NCBI RefSeq assembly: GCF_963576675.1
Contig: NC_088918.1
Location: forward strand, 64,559,001 to 64,623,000
Length of the DNA stretch: 64,000 bases
Direction: 5' to 3'
Source: Euphorbia lathyris
Taxonomy: Eukaryota > Streptophyta > Magnoliopsida > Malpighiales > Euphorbiaceae
The notes under the pieces were generated by a model. It saw nothing but the letters and a program-made list of their open reading frames with translations. It was not told the origin of the DNA and ran no database searches. The translations under genes were made by a program, and so were the position numbers. Shown here one piece after another: positions 10,198 through 23,286 of the stretch (position 1 is its first letter; each line of letters opens with the position of its first letter).

Positions 10198-12025
10198 ATG
10201 AGGAGCAGGGGCTGGTCACGGTCTGGTGGAGGGCCGGCGCAGGCGGCATCAGCGCGGACAGGGTTAGGGATAGGCGGGGAGCGCGGGGCTAGGGAGGAGG
10301 AAGACGGATCGGGGAATCGGTTGTGCGATGGTGGTAAGTGGAGATCCGTTTCTCCTCGTTCGATTGATGGTCCGAGCCTGGCGGCGGCACCAACTGAGTC
10401 TGAGGGGAGGGAGGGAGTGAAGGGCGGGGGGCCAGGGGTGGTCGGGATGGTGACGGAAATTTTTTGGGAGGGGTTGGGATACGTTCCTGATCTGGGCAGG
10501 ATTAGGGTAGATGGCGATTTTGTTAGACCTGGGAAAGGAGATGGGGGCGGTACCGCATCGGTGGGACAGCCCAGTGATGGGTCAAGGGACCCGCGTGGGT
10601 CAGAAGGGAGGATGAAGGCTGCAGGAATTTTGGGGAACGGCCAAGAGGATGCCATGGTTGGCCTTTCGGAGGCATTTAATTCCTCATTGCGCCCGGGTTT
10701 TACTAAATTTTCATGGAAGGATACTGTAATGGGGGTTGTGGAGGAAGACTCATCCCTTCACGATAAAATAGGAGATGAGGATTTGGAGGAAATTCTGTCT
10801 GATTCAGATGTGGAGGAGGAGGAACAAGATGATCTGCTGTGTCTGGTGATTCATTTGACATCGGCTGATAAACGGTCATTGCGATCTAAATGGAAGTTAT
10901 CTCTAATAGTGACTGTCCTAAGGAAAAAATCGGTTTTAATTATTTTGCTCAAAGAATCCGTGCTCAATGGGCAAAAAAAAAGGAAATGTCAGTATTACTG
11001 ATTTAGAGAATGATTATTATGTGATTAAATTTACACAGGCTGAGGATTATCAAGCTGTTATTAATGGGGGTCCATATATTATATCTAATAATGTTCTGGC
11101 CTTAAGGCCTTGGGTCTCGAACTTCAACCCTTGGGATTGTTCAGTGAATAGGATCCTGACTTGGGTGAGATTTTCGGGTCTCCCAATTGAGTATTATAAT
11201 GAAACTCTTCTAAAGAAAATTGTCGGATTTGTGGGTAAAGTCCACCATATGGATAAAACCACTATTGGAGCTGAAAGAGGCAAGTTTGCTAAGGTTTGTA
11301 TTGATATTGACCTAGCTAAACCCCTTCTATCTAAATACTGTTTGCAGCATACAGTTTATTTTATTGAGTATGAAGGGATCCATAATATCTGCTACGAATG
11401 TGGGATATTTGGACATACTTATGAAGGTTGTCCTAAGAAGAGGAAGGTTAAGGAGAATGTTGTCGATACTGTCAGTGCCAGGGAGGAGGGCATCCAAGGT
11501 GATGAGAGGAGCTTCGGGCCATGGATGGTTGCTAAACAGTCTGGAAGAAGAAGAACTCGTGTTCCTGTTGCCCATAATCTTCCTCCTGATATTAATAATA
11601 AACAGGTCCTGCTCCAGGATGGTTATGGCAGTAAGGAGGTGACTAGTTCTATAAAAGGAGTGGAGTCCAATACCCCTTTGGAGGTATGCTCTGGATCCAA
11701 ATTTGGGGTTCTTCCCGTTGATGATCAATCAGAGTTGGAGATGCCGGACTTAGAACCTGCAGATCCAGCCGAAAATAATGTGGAAATCGTCAACCCTCTA
11801 TTTGAATCCAAAGAAGTATCCCAGAAGTGCCCTCAGGATCAACTTCCCCTAGTCTCAGAGTTAAATAAAGAGGTTAGTTTTTCTAAACCCAGCATTGAGT
11901 CTAGAAATGAGAATACCATAGGGGTGAATAAGATGAAGTTGAAAAAGCTTAAGGGTAGTCATAAGACTAGCCAAACTTCTTTTTGTTTCATAGAAAAAAT
12001 GGGGGGCTGCAGGTACCTCTTCTAG
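10198..12025 (+). pseudogene. LINE ORF1 (DUF4283-like, CCHC knuckle), frameshifted
   Basis: Begins MRSRGWSRSGGG after a GC-rich leader. The first frame (to 11001) and the next (10967-12025) are parts of one protein: reading must slip once in the A run at about 10923-10928 and again in the A run at 10973-10981, each by a missing A. The middle part (about 10850-11380) resembles the DUF4283 domain of plant LINE ORF1 proteins, and a CX2CX4HX4C knuckle follows (CYECGIFGHTYEGCP, about 11391-11435). The C-terminal part is low in motifs. The role of such proteins is to coat LINE RNA. The G-rich 5' region is also open on the opposite strand, which I read as a shadow. Confidence 0.8.
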
Positions 12026-12089
12026 GCTCGCAGGAGCCCCTAACAAATATCTGGTCTAGGTTGGTGGGGTTTGTGTTTGCTGTCCTCTG

Positions 12090-15000
12090 TTGATGGATTT
12101 GTTTGTTTGGAATGTTCGAGGATCGGCAAGCAAGGCGACTTGTATTCATGTTAAGGATTTGATTAAACAGTTCAACCCATCGTGTTTTGCTTTACTGGAA
12201 ACTAAGATTAGTGGAGCTAAAGCTGATGAGGTGGTTAAATTATTTAGAAGTTGGAATTGTGTCAGGTCTGAGGCTTGTGGCCAAGCTGGTGGTATTTGGC
12301 TTTTTTGGAAGCCAAATCTAGTTCAGATTGATGTGGTTAAAATTGATAAGCAATTTCTTCATAGTAAAGTTACCTTCCCTGGTAATAAACCCCTCTTTAT
12401 CACTATTGTGTATGCTGGTCCTATTCTGGCCAACCGTAAACGTCTTTGGGAGGCTTTGTTTTCTTTTAGTATGAGTATGGTGGAGGCCTGGTTTGTGACC
12501 GGGGATTTTAATGATATTGCAGTTATGAGTGATCAAAGAGGGGGCGAGAATCACTATATTAATAGGTGTCTTAATCATAAAAAAGATATGGATTTGTGTG
12601 GTCTATCTGATCTTGGTGCTGCTGGCCATAAGTTTACTTGGAAACGTAATAGTACCTTTGTTCGTCTGGACAAAGCCTATGCCAATATCTTTGCTCAAAG
12701 CAGGTTTCCGGATGCGATTGTGTTGAATCTTCCCTTCCGTCATTCGGATCATTGTCCTATCCTTATCAGATTGGTGAGAGCTCCTCGTCCGAGAGGGGAG
12801 AGACCATTTAGGTATTTGGTTGCTTGGGAGTCTCACCCTGATTTTAAGAACTTTGTGCAAGATAATTGGAAGCCCCATTCTAATGTCTTAATGGCTGCTG
12901 AGGGTTTTAGAAGTAATGTGGTGAGCTGGAACAAGAACATTTTTGGCCATATTATCAGAAGGAAGGAGAAAATTCTGAGAAGGATGGAAGGCATCCAGGG
13001 CATCTTAGAGATCAGGTTTGATCATAGTCTGAGTTGCCTCCTTAGAGCCCTCCAGAATGAGTTGGAAGCTGTGCTGAAGCAAGAAGAGTTACTTTGGTTT
13101 CAAAAGTCTAGGAAAACTTGGATTAAAGATGGAGATCGTAATACAAGGTATTTCCATCTTTCTACGGTCATTAGAAGGCAGAAGAATCATATTGATGCTA
13201 TCAAAGATCAGAATGGTAATTGGATTTATGAGGAGGATACGATCCGTGTTTTGGCCCTCAATTTCTACAATGGGTTATTTAAAGAAGATCCGGTGGATTT
13301 GGACAGTGCCCTCACTAGGTCTACGTTTCCGACGGTTTATGAGGATAAGGTCAGGGAAGCTTTTCACCCTATTAATCAGAAAGAGATTGGCCAGGCTGTG
13401 TTTAGCATTGGTGCTACTAAAGCTCCTCGGGTTGATGGGTCCCGACTGGCTTTTATCATAAGCATTGGAAAACTGTAAAGGAGGTCATTTACAGTTTTAT
13501 TAAAGGGGTTTTTGAAGGTTCTGAGGAGATTAGGCTTGTGAATAAAACCCTTTTGGTCCTGATTCCCAAAGTGGAGAAGCCTTCCTCTTTCTTACAGATG
13601 AGACCCATTAGTCTTTGTAATGTGATTTATAAAGTGGTTACTAAAATCGTGGCAAATAGGCTTCGGTGTATTCTCCTTGAGATTATTAGCCAGAATCAAG
13701 GCAGTTTTGTCCCGGGTAGACAGATGATGGACAATATTGTTATCACTCAGGAGATGGTTCATTCGATGAAGATCAAGAAGGGTAAGCATGGTATTGTGGC
13801 TCTTAAACTAGATCTTGAAAAAGCTTATGATCGGATTAACTGGAGTTTTCTTATGGATAGTTTGAAGAGAGCTGGGATTCCGGATAGTTAGAGGAATTTA
13901 ATAGAGGCTTGTATATCTTCTCATGTCTTTCAAGTGTTGATTAATGGGGATTTATCTGAGGAGTTTACTCCTTCATGGGGTATCCGTCAAGGGGATCCTA
14001 TGAGCCTGTTCTTATTTGTTATCGTTATGGAGAGGCTTACTCATCTTATCCAAGACGTTGTTAGTACTAGGAGGCTTCACCCGGTGTCCATTAATAAATT
14101 CTGCCCTTTGATCACTCATTTGTTCTTTGCTAATGATGTGATGATCTCTGTGGAAGGTAGTGAGGAACAAATGGGTGTGATTATGGATATCCTTACTAAC
14201 TTTTGTTCTGCTTCTGGTCAAAAGCTTAACATCCAAAAGTCTAGGATGTTATGCTCTAATAATATGGACCAAAGAGTCTGTAAGAATTTGAGTGAGATTT
14301 CAGGCATCCCTCTAACCAAGGCTTTGGGTAACTATCTGGGGGTCCCTCTTCATAGTGATAGGGTTTCGAAAGCCTCGTTTAAAGAAATCTTTGATAGAAC
14401 TAATAAGAATTGTGCTAATTGGAAAGCCAAGTCCCTTTCTCCGGCGGGTCGGTTGACCTTGATCCAATCTGTAAACTGTGCTGCTCCTAATCACCTAATG
14501 CAAGCTTGTAAACTGCCGGAACCTGTGCTTAATGGCCTGGATAAAATCAATCATCGGTTCCTGTAGGGGAACTCAGGAGAAGGGAATAAAATCCATCTGG
14601 TTCCTTGGAAGGAAGTTTGTCAGCCTAAAGAAAGGGGAGGTTTAGGGATTAGACAAACCAGAGACAATAATAAAGTTCTGTTAATGAAGCTTCTTTGGAG
14701 AATGTGGCAATCCCCGTTGGCTCTTTGGGTTCGGTTATTGTGTGGTAAATACAGAAAGGATAAGGTTTTGGGGGGCCCAAGAGAGAGAGCTCTTAGTTGT
14801 TCCTTCTTATGGAAAAGGGTGAAAGCAGTGTTCTCTGAATTTTGCTCTAGGATTGGTTGGTCGGTGGGAAATGGCAGACCTATTAGTTTTTGGAACGATG
14901 CCTGGCTGGGGAAGAAGCCTTTATCGGAGGTGTGCACTTCTCCGCCGCCTTTAGGGATTCGTGATTGGAGTATCGCCAATATGGTGGACTTAGAGGGAGA

Positions 15001-16192
15001 TTGGATTTGGTCAAACTTTGAGGCTTACCTTAATCTAGAAACGCTCCTGAAGATCCGGGGGATTAAGGTAAGCAGTGAGGAGGAAGATGGGGATATTCAC
15101 TGTTGGTCCCTTATGAATAACGGGGCCCATTCTTATAAGTCTGCATTTGAGGCTTTCTTTATTAACTTGGATGTTCCTCCTTCAGTCGCTTGGAAGAATA
15201 TTTGGGCCCTGAAGGTTCCCTATCGAATTAGGAGCTTCCTGTGGCTTGGTGCTAAAGACAGGTTGCTCATGAACGTTGAAAGAAAAAGGCGACACTTAGT
15301 AGAGGATGATACTTGTAGTAGAGGCAGAGATCAAGCTGAAACTATCTGCCATTCTCTTAGAGACTATGAGAATAGCAAAAAGGTGTGGAAGGAAATTCTC
15401 CCGGGCCATTTGCTTCCTAATTTCTTGGCCTATCCGGGTCATGATTGGCTTGTAGATGGTGTTAAGGGTTTGTTATTACCTGAGCTGGAGCATGGTAATA
15501 TTCTCTTTGCTGTTGTTTGTCACCAGCTTTGGCAATGGAGGAATGCTGAGTTTTTTGGAGAAGGAGCAACCATCTTTCCTAATTTACTTCCTTTTTTCTC
15601 TAAAAAAATTAATGCTTTTATTAAGAGCTTTAAGGAGGAGTGTTTATCTAATACTAGCCAGAGGAATGTTGTTCATTTAATGGGCTGGAGCAGACCTGGT
15701 GAAGGAACAGTAAAATTAAATACTGATGGCTCCTGTATGATGGATGGCAGAATTGCGGTGGGTGGGGTCTTGAGAGATGCTGGAGGTGCTTGGATGTCTG
15801 GCTTTGCTCAGAACCTAGGAGTGGGCTCTTCCTTCACTGCTGAGCTATGGGGAATCTTCTCCGGGCTTAGGCTCGCCAAAAGACTAGGTTTAAAAAGTCT
15901 TCTCGTGGAATCTGACAACCTAGAGGCGGTTAGAATTATCTCTGATGATAAGGCTTTATGTTTGAGTAGCCAACTTTTAGTAAAAGGAATTAAAATATTA
16001 TGTTCGTCCTTCGACACCATCAACTTTGCACATGTCTTCAGGGAACAGAACAGGGTTGCTGATCGCCTTGCGGCTGAGGGCCATTTGAGATCGCTTGGAG
16101 TCTCTAATTTCCCGTCTCCTCCGGACTTCCTTTTCTCTTTGCTTTCTGATGATCGGATTGGGGTTAGCTTTCCTAGGCTAATCCCGGGGTAG
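12090..16192 (+). pseudogene. LINE ORF2: endonuclease, reverse transcriptase, RNase H, disrupted
   Basis: Domains in order: APE-type endonuclease with WNVRG, LLETK, GDFND, RLDKAYAN and HSDHCP (12102-12765); RT from about 13430 with PISLCNVIYKVVTKIVANR, GFVPGR-like SFVPGRQ, LDLEKAYDRINW and GIRQGDPMS; a zinc-finger-like RVT tail; RNase H with NTDGS, AELWG, ESDN and ADRLA (15718-16071). Damage: a frameshift near 13440 just after APRVDG, TAG at 13889-13891 and TAG at 14564-14566, both where relatives carry tryptophan, and FAND at about 14129-14140 where the RT catalytic site should read ADD. The TGG to TAG changes fit decay of methylated cytosine on the other strand. The element could not reverse-transcribe. 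Confidence 0.9.
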
Positions 16193-16230
16193 TTGTTTAG
16201 GTTCTTTGTTTTTTCTTTCCTTTGCCTACC

Positions 16231-16258
<28 letters not shown>
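16231..16258. repeat. (TA)n microsatellite at the 3' edge of the first LINE
   Basis: About 14 TA units then ATAGCGAAAG. It matches the TA-AGCGAA context left of the LINE and marks the right copy of the target duplication, or the LINE's own tail merged with it. Confidence 0.8.
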
Positions 16259-16261
<3 letters not shown>

Positions 16262-17205
16262 GCGAAAGTAGAGAGAATTTATAAGAAATGTTTTAGAGGC
16301 TTTTTGGATGAGTTGGCACCCTAAAAGCAAAGAGAATAATGAGTTAATGAGTATTGATTATCTCTATATCATCAGTACTATATTAACACATTATTTATTA
16401 TCAATTATTAGCCTATTAATTAAAGTAATAAAAAATAAGAGTTATAAGAAGATGAAAAAACACAAAGGGAAGAGAATACAAAAACCACAAATGAACTTAT
16501 ATATAGAGAGTATGATAGATAGTATTCCATAATTATATTCATTGGCCACCAAAAATCAAAGTCCTCATCGACCTTTAATTTTGATTATGTATTAATGTTG
16601 TTCTTAATCTTATAAATTTGTTCTTTAAATAATATAGTCTTATAATTTTATCCTTATTTCGTTAAGAGATTTAGATTTATTTAGGAGCGATATTCAATTG
16701 ATAAACTGTATTAATAGCATTTTCTACACTATATATAATAGCGGAATCAGAGAGAATTTACAAGAAGTGTTTTAGAGGCTTTTTGGATGAGTTGGCACCC
16801 TAAAAGTAAAGAGAATAAAAGAGTTAATAAGTATTAATCATCTCCATTAGTACTATATTAACACATTATTTCTTGTCAATTACTAACCTATTAATTAAAG
16901 TAATAAAATAAAGCAAGAGTTACAAGAAGATGAAAACCATAAAATGAAGAAAATCCAACAAATAAACTTATATATAATCTATGATAGATAGTATTCCATC
17001 ATCATATTCGCTGGCCACCGAAAATCAAAGTCATCCTCGACCTTTATTTTTGATTATGTATTAGTTTTGTTCTTAATCTCATAATTTTATTCTTACTTTA
17101 AATAATACGGTCTTATAATTTTGTTCTTACTTTGTTAAAAAGATTCAAATTTATTTACTAGCGATATCCATTGATAAACGGTATAGATAGCATTTTCTTC
17201 AAGAA
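16257..17205 (+). repeat. 480-bp tandem duplication (two copies)
   Basis: Copy one 16257-16735 and copy two 16736-17205 both begin ATAATAGCG and share GAGGCTTTTTGGATGAGTTG, the TATTAACACATTATTT block and the AGCGATAT...GATAAAC end. Roughly 85-90 percent alike by eye. No coding potential. The first LINE inserted at the left edge of copy one. Confidence 0.8.
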
Positions 17206-17702
17206 TTTGGAGAATTTAGACTTTGATATCTCCAATTGAAGAAACTAGATGAAAATAGAAGAGACATGAATAACTGAATTCGGGAAAAGCAAATGTGTCA
17301 AAAATTACATGAAATCATTATGTTTCCGAAGGTAATTTGATTTTTTTCATATGTAGTAGTTATTTTGTTCTCAATTATGTTGTTCTACACCTCTCGCTGC
17401 CTTATCTATGTTTTCTTCTTTATTTGTCTTTTTTTTTTCCAAAATAACTAGAATAAAGATTTTGTATATTTGCATTCTCTTTTAGTATATGTTAATAGGT
17501 GTAATCGGTTCGATTGTTAACTCTAACTAAAATTTGAATTTTAGGCTTTACATGAACTCAATTGTTAGGTTTAATTGGAGTTAGATTAATTTTTCAAATT
17601 CAGAACCTGGTGAAATCCACTGATTTTTTTTAATTTGCGTTTATCTAACTCATATGGATTGAATTTTATATTTTTATGTATTTTGATAAGAATAGATATA
17701 AA
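17206..17702. other. AT-rich sequence without genes
   Basis: No frame or element recognised. The words TAATTTGCGTTTATCTAACT (17630 region) and AAATTTGCGTTTATCTAACT (17700 region) form a short direct repeat about 70 bases apart, the second at the LINE edge. Confidence 0.4.
17694..17702 (+). other. Candidate target-site duplication, left copy, second LINE
   Basis: AGATATAAA here is repeated at 23421-23429 directly after the LINE's A tail. It is short and A-rich, so chance is possible. Confidence 0.4.
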
Positions 17703-17819
17703 TTTGCGTTTATCTAACTCTTTTTGAATTTTGTTTTGGAATTTCACATACAGATGGTTGGGTCCTACATGATGCCCTAGCCGCCGCCATTAATCTGTCG
17801 CCGCCTCACCCTAGTTCTC

Positions 17820-19032
17820 ATGGCCGATCTGGTAGCTCCTCCCCCGCCGGAAGACTATGTTAGCATTGGAACTCTCTTCAATCCAAAATTACGATTTTCC
17901 ACCGATCCACCTATTCAGATTCCGCCCAAAAAAACCTCATATGCAGGGGCGCTGCAGAAAAGCATCGCGGTGACTCCTCCATCCTCGGCGCCGATTTCCA
18001 CCATCGGTGGCATCAAAACAGTTAGGATCTCCCAATCTTCTTATGAGAAAAGGCTTGCCATGTGCTCCAACTTGTGGATTGGTCGCTTAATCCTCAATAA
18101 AGGGGACCGCCCATGGAAGCTTGCCGATTTGAAGCAATCGTTGACCCAAATCTGGGGATTAAAAGAGCCATGGAGGTTGATTTCGATTGGAAATGGATAC
18201 TTTCACGTAATCCTCAACTCCCCTTCAGCAAAAAGCTCAGTTCTCTCGAGGGGCATCATCAACACGAAGCCCGGAACCTTTCGTCTGCAACCATGGGTGC
18301 CAGACTTTGATCCTTCAGCCAAAAAATAGACAAATGCTCGGATATGGGTTCGATTATACTCTTTACCTTGGGAGTATTGGGATTCACAGATATTATCAGA
18401 TATTGCTGGAAGTGTTGGGGGGCTTATTCGCTTTGATAAAGCCACACTGGATGGGGACTTCGGTCACTACGCGAGAATGCTTTTGGATATTGATTTGGAC
18501 ACTGAGTTGCCTGTAAAACTGGGAATTGAGAGGGAGGGAAAGCAGTTGTGGATTGAAGTGGTCTACGAGAGGTTGCCTAGTTTCTGTAAAGTTTGCTCAT
18601 CTATGGGACATATGGCCTATGATTGCAAGCACAATAAGAAACTAGTTCCGGCGATTAGAAGAAAAGAAATGGAACTGAATAAAGAAGTGGACAAGAGGAG
18701 GACAGTCAAGCAGAATGCTTTGCTAGAGGTTCCGATCAGTAAGGTCTTCCAGCGCATCACTTCCGGTACACGGACAGAAGAGACACTCAGGAACCAGTCC
18801 TATGTCAGTTTGCCCAATAGCCCGCAGGGGCAAGGTAGTGGATGCATTAAGTCACCAGAGCGGCCTGAATCGCAAGGGAAATAAGAACTTGATAACAGAC
18901 AGTCCAGGGGAAGAGAATCTGGATATGCCTACAACGACGCTAGGAGCCGTAATGCCACAGGATGAACCTACCTCTCCTACTTCGATATCCCCGGCATCAA
19001 CATGGGCGGATCTTGTAGAAGAAGAAGAATAG
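17820..19032 (+). pseudogene. Second LINE ORF1 (DUF4283-like, CCHC knuckle), broken
   Basis: Starts MADLVAPPPPEDY with a proline-rich head typical of plant LINE ORF1. The DUF4283-like part runs to TAG 18327-18329, after which a related frame continues (TNARIWVRLYSLPWEYW, a usual continuation). A frame slip then leads into the 18477-18884 frame with the knuckle CKVCSSMGHMAYDC (about 18588-18630). A last slip gives an acidic tail ending in DLVEEEE at 19029. RNA-binding partner of ORF2 by family knowledge. Confidence 0.75.
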
Positions 19033-19157
19033 GATGATGAAGCCATGTGGGAAACAGTTAAATCAAAAACAGCTAAACAGAAGGAAATGCATGCAGCAGG
19101 CACAGGGGATTTAGCAACTCGTCCTCACCGGGTAAGTAAAAAACCCAGCAAGTTTAA

Positions 19158-22100
19158 ATGAATGTCCTATTCTGGAATTGCAGAGGTATCCTCAATAAAG
19201 ATACCCAGAGGCAACTTTCTAATTTGTGTTCTGTACACAAACCTGATTTTTTTATGCTTGGCTGAACCTATGATCCCATTTAATAATATCACTGCGTCGT
19301 TTTGGACACGTTTGGGTCTGAGTTTGATTTCTATGAATGATAAGGATATCCCAACTCTATGGGTATTTGTTACTACAAAATTCTTGCACTCGGTTACAGT
19401 TTGCCATCGGCTTGATCAGTATGTGATTATCAATCTGCAGGGGTTTGGTAGCGACAATTATATCTGTTTTGTGTATGGTAGTGTGTGGGCGAACATGAGG
19501 ACTAACATGTTCGACACCATTATAGATCAGAAAACTACCTTGCAAGGAAGGTGGATCGTTCTGGGAGATTTCAACTCTGTTTTTAGTGCTCACGAGAAAA
19601 CAGGGAGGGCTACGGTAACTCGTCCCTGTCGGGAGTTCCGATAATTTTTTGATAGAGGAGACCTGGTGGAAGGGGCAGTTTCGGGCATGTATTATACCTG
19701 GAGTAACGGTAGGCGTGGTAATGCTAGAGTAGAAAGCAAGTTAGACAGAGCAGTGTTGTCAACTGAGTTTACAGATTTTTAGGATGCTTTCAGCTGTTCC
19801 GCTCTTGCAAGGCACCAGTCTAATCACTCTCTAATTTTTTTCAAATGCAACCGATCCTCTTGTAAAGTTGCGAGATTCCGATTTCAGACAATGTGGCCTA
19901 GCCACCCTAGTCTCCGTGATGTTATTTCTAATTTCTAGAAAGGGCCGCATCAGAGACTCCCACCGATGCCACTGATTGGGGATAAACTCAAGTGCCTCTG
20001 TCCTATTTTGCGAAGATGGAATCAGGAAGTATTTGGGGACCTCGATGTGAGGATAAGTAAGGCAGAAAAATCCCTGGCGCAGATCCAACTTGAAATCTCA
20101 GACACGGGTTTCACAGAGGAATTACACCAGCGTGAATTGGAGGCCCATTCTTGCCTGGATACTGCGCTGAAATGTAAAGAGGTTTACCTTAGAGAGCGGA
20201 GCAGGGTGAAATGGCTGGTGGAGGGGGATCGTAACACATCTTTTTTACACAGAATGGCTTCCGCTCGAAAAGCAGGCAATGAAATTCAGGCTTTGCAAGT
20301 GGAGGGAGACATTGTTATTGATACGGAGCAGGTATCGGCACATGTGACTGAGTTTTACAAGGCTCTCTTCCGTAATGAGAGCTCTCATCCTCGCGCCTAT
20401 CAGTAAGTCTTCGAAGTTATCCCTAATATGGTTACTGATAACGATAACTCTGATCTGGTTCACTGTCCGGAGGCGGAGGAGGTTCGCAGCGTCGTCTTCT
20501 CCATAAATAAGAGTGGTGCTCCGGGCCCTGACGGGTATAATGGCGCGTTTTTTCAGTCGTTCTGGGACATCGTTAGTGATGATGTAATAGCTATAGTGCA
20601 CTGGTTCTTCAATTCAGGGATTATCACGCCAGGCCTGAACTCAAGTATAATGGCGCTACTTCCCAAGGTCGAAGATGCTATTACTTTGGAACAGTATAGA
20701 CCGATCTCCATGAGTAACTTTGGGTATAAGATTATTGCTAAGATCCTTGCGGATCGTCTTGCGCTAATCGCCTCCAGGATTGTGTCTGTGAATCAGTTTG
20801 GATTCATTCCTGGTAGAAGCATACACCAATGTATTGCCATTGCTTCTGAGGGCACGAATATGCTAAATAAACGCTGCTATGAGGGCAATATAGCATTGAA
20901 AATTGACATACGGAAAGCGTTTGACACGTTGAATTGGAATTTTCTTCTTGCTGTGTTAGAGGCGTTCGGCTTCTCCTTGCAATTCAGAGATTGGATCCTT
21001 AATATACTTTCATCTGCAAGGATATCCATTTTATCTGGCTCAATGGGATCTGGATACTTCAGTTGCTCTAGGGGGGTCCGGCAAGGGGACCCGCTATCTC
21101 CACTGCTCTTCAGGATTGCTGAGGACTTTCTAAGCAGGTGGCTCTCTCGTCTGCAGAACACGGGTAAACTTCTGGCCATGGGATACTCGAAAAACCTCAA
21201 TTTCCCGACCCATCTTCTTTACGCAGATGATGTATTACTCTTCTGCAAAGCTATTACGGCTAATATTACAGTGATCTGTGATGCCTTCTCTCTGTATGGC
21301 GCACTATCTGGTCAACATGTTAACTGACAGAAATCGGAAATCTTTATGGGGTCTCACATCTCACCTAGACGTGGTACTCTTATAGCAAGACAGATGACCA
21401 TGCGCAAAGGGGACCTCCCCTTCCGGTATCTGTGCGTCCCCTTATTTATTGGAGCCCCTCGAACCAGGCATATGACGGGCTTAATGAGCAAGGTTCTCTC
21501 GCATTTCACAAAATGGAAAGGCGACCACCTTTCGATGGCCGGACGGATCGCACTAGTGAATTCAGTTATTCATGGGAGCTTTATCTGCTCTTTTATTATT
21601 TACAAGTGGCCTGTTGCAGTTATTAAATGTTTATCCCGTTGTATCAGAAATTTCATATGGACCGGGTCAATAGACGCCAGAAAATTAGTTGTCGTCCCTT
21701 GGAATTTATGCTGTCAGAATGTTAAAGAAGGGGGACTAAATGTTAAAAATCTTCGTCTTCTGAACAATGCAATGCTTGGTAAAATGGCCTGGGGGGTTAT
21801 TCAAGAAGACTCATTTTGCTTTAATCTTCTAAGATCGCGCTTCCTTATTGCGGATTTGCCTAGGAGGGCGGTAATTAACTCGAGTATCTGGTGTTCGCTA
21901 AAACAAGTTTTCTGCACTCTGAAGTGAGAATGCTTTTGGTGGATTGGGTGTCGCTCCCAACTCAACTTTTGGAACAACCATTGGATTTATCTGACAGTTG
22001 CCTCTAGAATGGGCCTCCCCTTGAAGGATCATCGAAAATGTTTGGCTGGGATAGATGAATTCCTTTCAGAATCGGGTTGGAGAAATTTACCCGCCATGCC

Positions 22101-23286
22101 GCCATCTGTTGTTACCAATATTCAGCAGATCACAAGAAGTGGCAAAGCACAGGATGTGTGAGTCTGGAAGCCGGCGGTAAAAGGTATGTTCACTGCTAAC
22201 CTGTTCTATAATTGGATGAGCTCGCACCAGACCACCCCATGGTTCAGTTTTATTTGGGCTAAAAATATCCCGCCATCAAGAGCATTGGTGTGTTGGCGTG
22301 AAATCCAGGGCGGTCTGCCGACCCATGACAGGCTTGAGACTCGAGGTATGGTTTTGGTGTCGAGATGCTGTGTTTGTGAATCTAACATAGAGACAGCGAG
22401 TCATATCTTCGGCTCGTGCCATTTTTCTTGGGAGATTTGGCTTGCTATCAGTTCTTTTTTTGGTCGTACCATTGCTAGTGGTTCCACCTTAGAAAAGACG
22501 CTCAGGGAAGCCTATAGGCAGAAATTCAGTTCACAAATCACGACTTTGTGGTCTTCAGCGCTTATGAATGCGGTTTGGGTAATATGGACATCCAGAAACA
22601 GAAGGATCTTTGAGGACGAGGTCCCTAACATCTTCATCTCACTGCATAGGCTATGGCACGCCATCCGCGAAGCTGCAAGTTTTAGAATGGGCTGTGTCTC
22701 AAACTCCTTGGTGGAAGGATAGATTCTGCGTGAACTCGGGATCCCCAGTCAGCCGCGCAAGTCCCCACAGATTATTCCCGTCTCCTGGCAGCCACCACCG
22801 ACGGGATGGATAAAGATAAACACTAACGCCTCAGTCGTAGGTTGCCCGGGCAAGGTGGGTTGTGGTGGAATCATAAGAGGAAAGGAGGGCCGGTTTATCG
22901 GGGCTTTTGCTTTCCCTATGGAGATGTCATTTGCGTATGTGGCTGAACTGGCGGCTGCTATTTTTGCGATTAAAATGGCTATAGCACGGGGATGGAACTA
23001 TCTGTGGGTGGAGAGTGATTCTGTGTATGTGGTAGGCATCATCCATAGTCGAAGCAAAGGCGTACCATGGTCAATTAGGGAGGATTGGATCTTCTGTTTA
23101 CAGCATCTGAACTCGCTCAACCTGGTCATCTCTCATATATATAGGGAAGGCAATCAAGTTGCTGACTCGTTAGCTAATTATGCTAGAACTATCACTGCTC
23201 TTACTTGGTGGAATGTGCTTCCTTCTTTATGCTCATCAGCTTTCTTTTGTAACTTAAGGGGTCGGCATATTTACCGATTCTCTTAA
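19158..23286 (+). pseudogene. Second LINE ORF2: endonuclease, RT, RNase H, broken
   Basis: Starts MNVLFWNCRG at 19158, the standard head of plant LINE endonucleases, with GDFNSVFSAHEK (about 19567-19600) and SKLDRAVLS further on. RT is best preserved in 20428-21327: SGAPGPDGYNGAFFQSFW, PISMSNFGYKIIAKILADR, NQFGFIPGR, RQGDPLSPLLF and an intact YADDVLLF. A TGA at 21325-21327 replaces an expected tryptophan (HVN then QKS). A zinc-finger-like stretch (CCVCES...ASHIFGSCHFSWEIW) and RNase H (22855-23286, with AELAAA, VESDS, VADSLA) follow. Early stops include TGA in the endonuclease at about 19262 and TAA at about 19644. Confidence 0.87.

Larger units (their letters stand above)
10128..16230 (+). 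mobile_element. Full-length L1-type LINE (first)
   Basis: Seen: an ORF1 with a CCHC knuckle is followed by an ORF2 with endonuclease, reverse transcriptase and RNase H on the same strand, with no LTRs. It lies between two TA tracts, each followed by AGCGAA, which act as the target-site duplication. The 3' end runs into TA repeats and has no clear poly(A). RNase H at the end of ORF2 is the usual plant L1 layout. At least two frameshifts in ORF1, and a frameshift, two in-frame TAG codons and a changed RT active site in ORF2, make it inactive. Confidence 0.88.

Noticed and set aside
10155..10655. Minus-strand proline-rich frame opposite LINE ORF1
   Set aside because: Shadow of the GC-rich plus-strand ORF1; no family signature.
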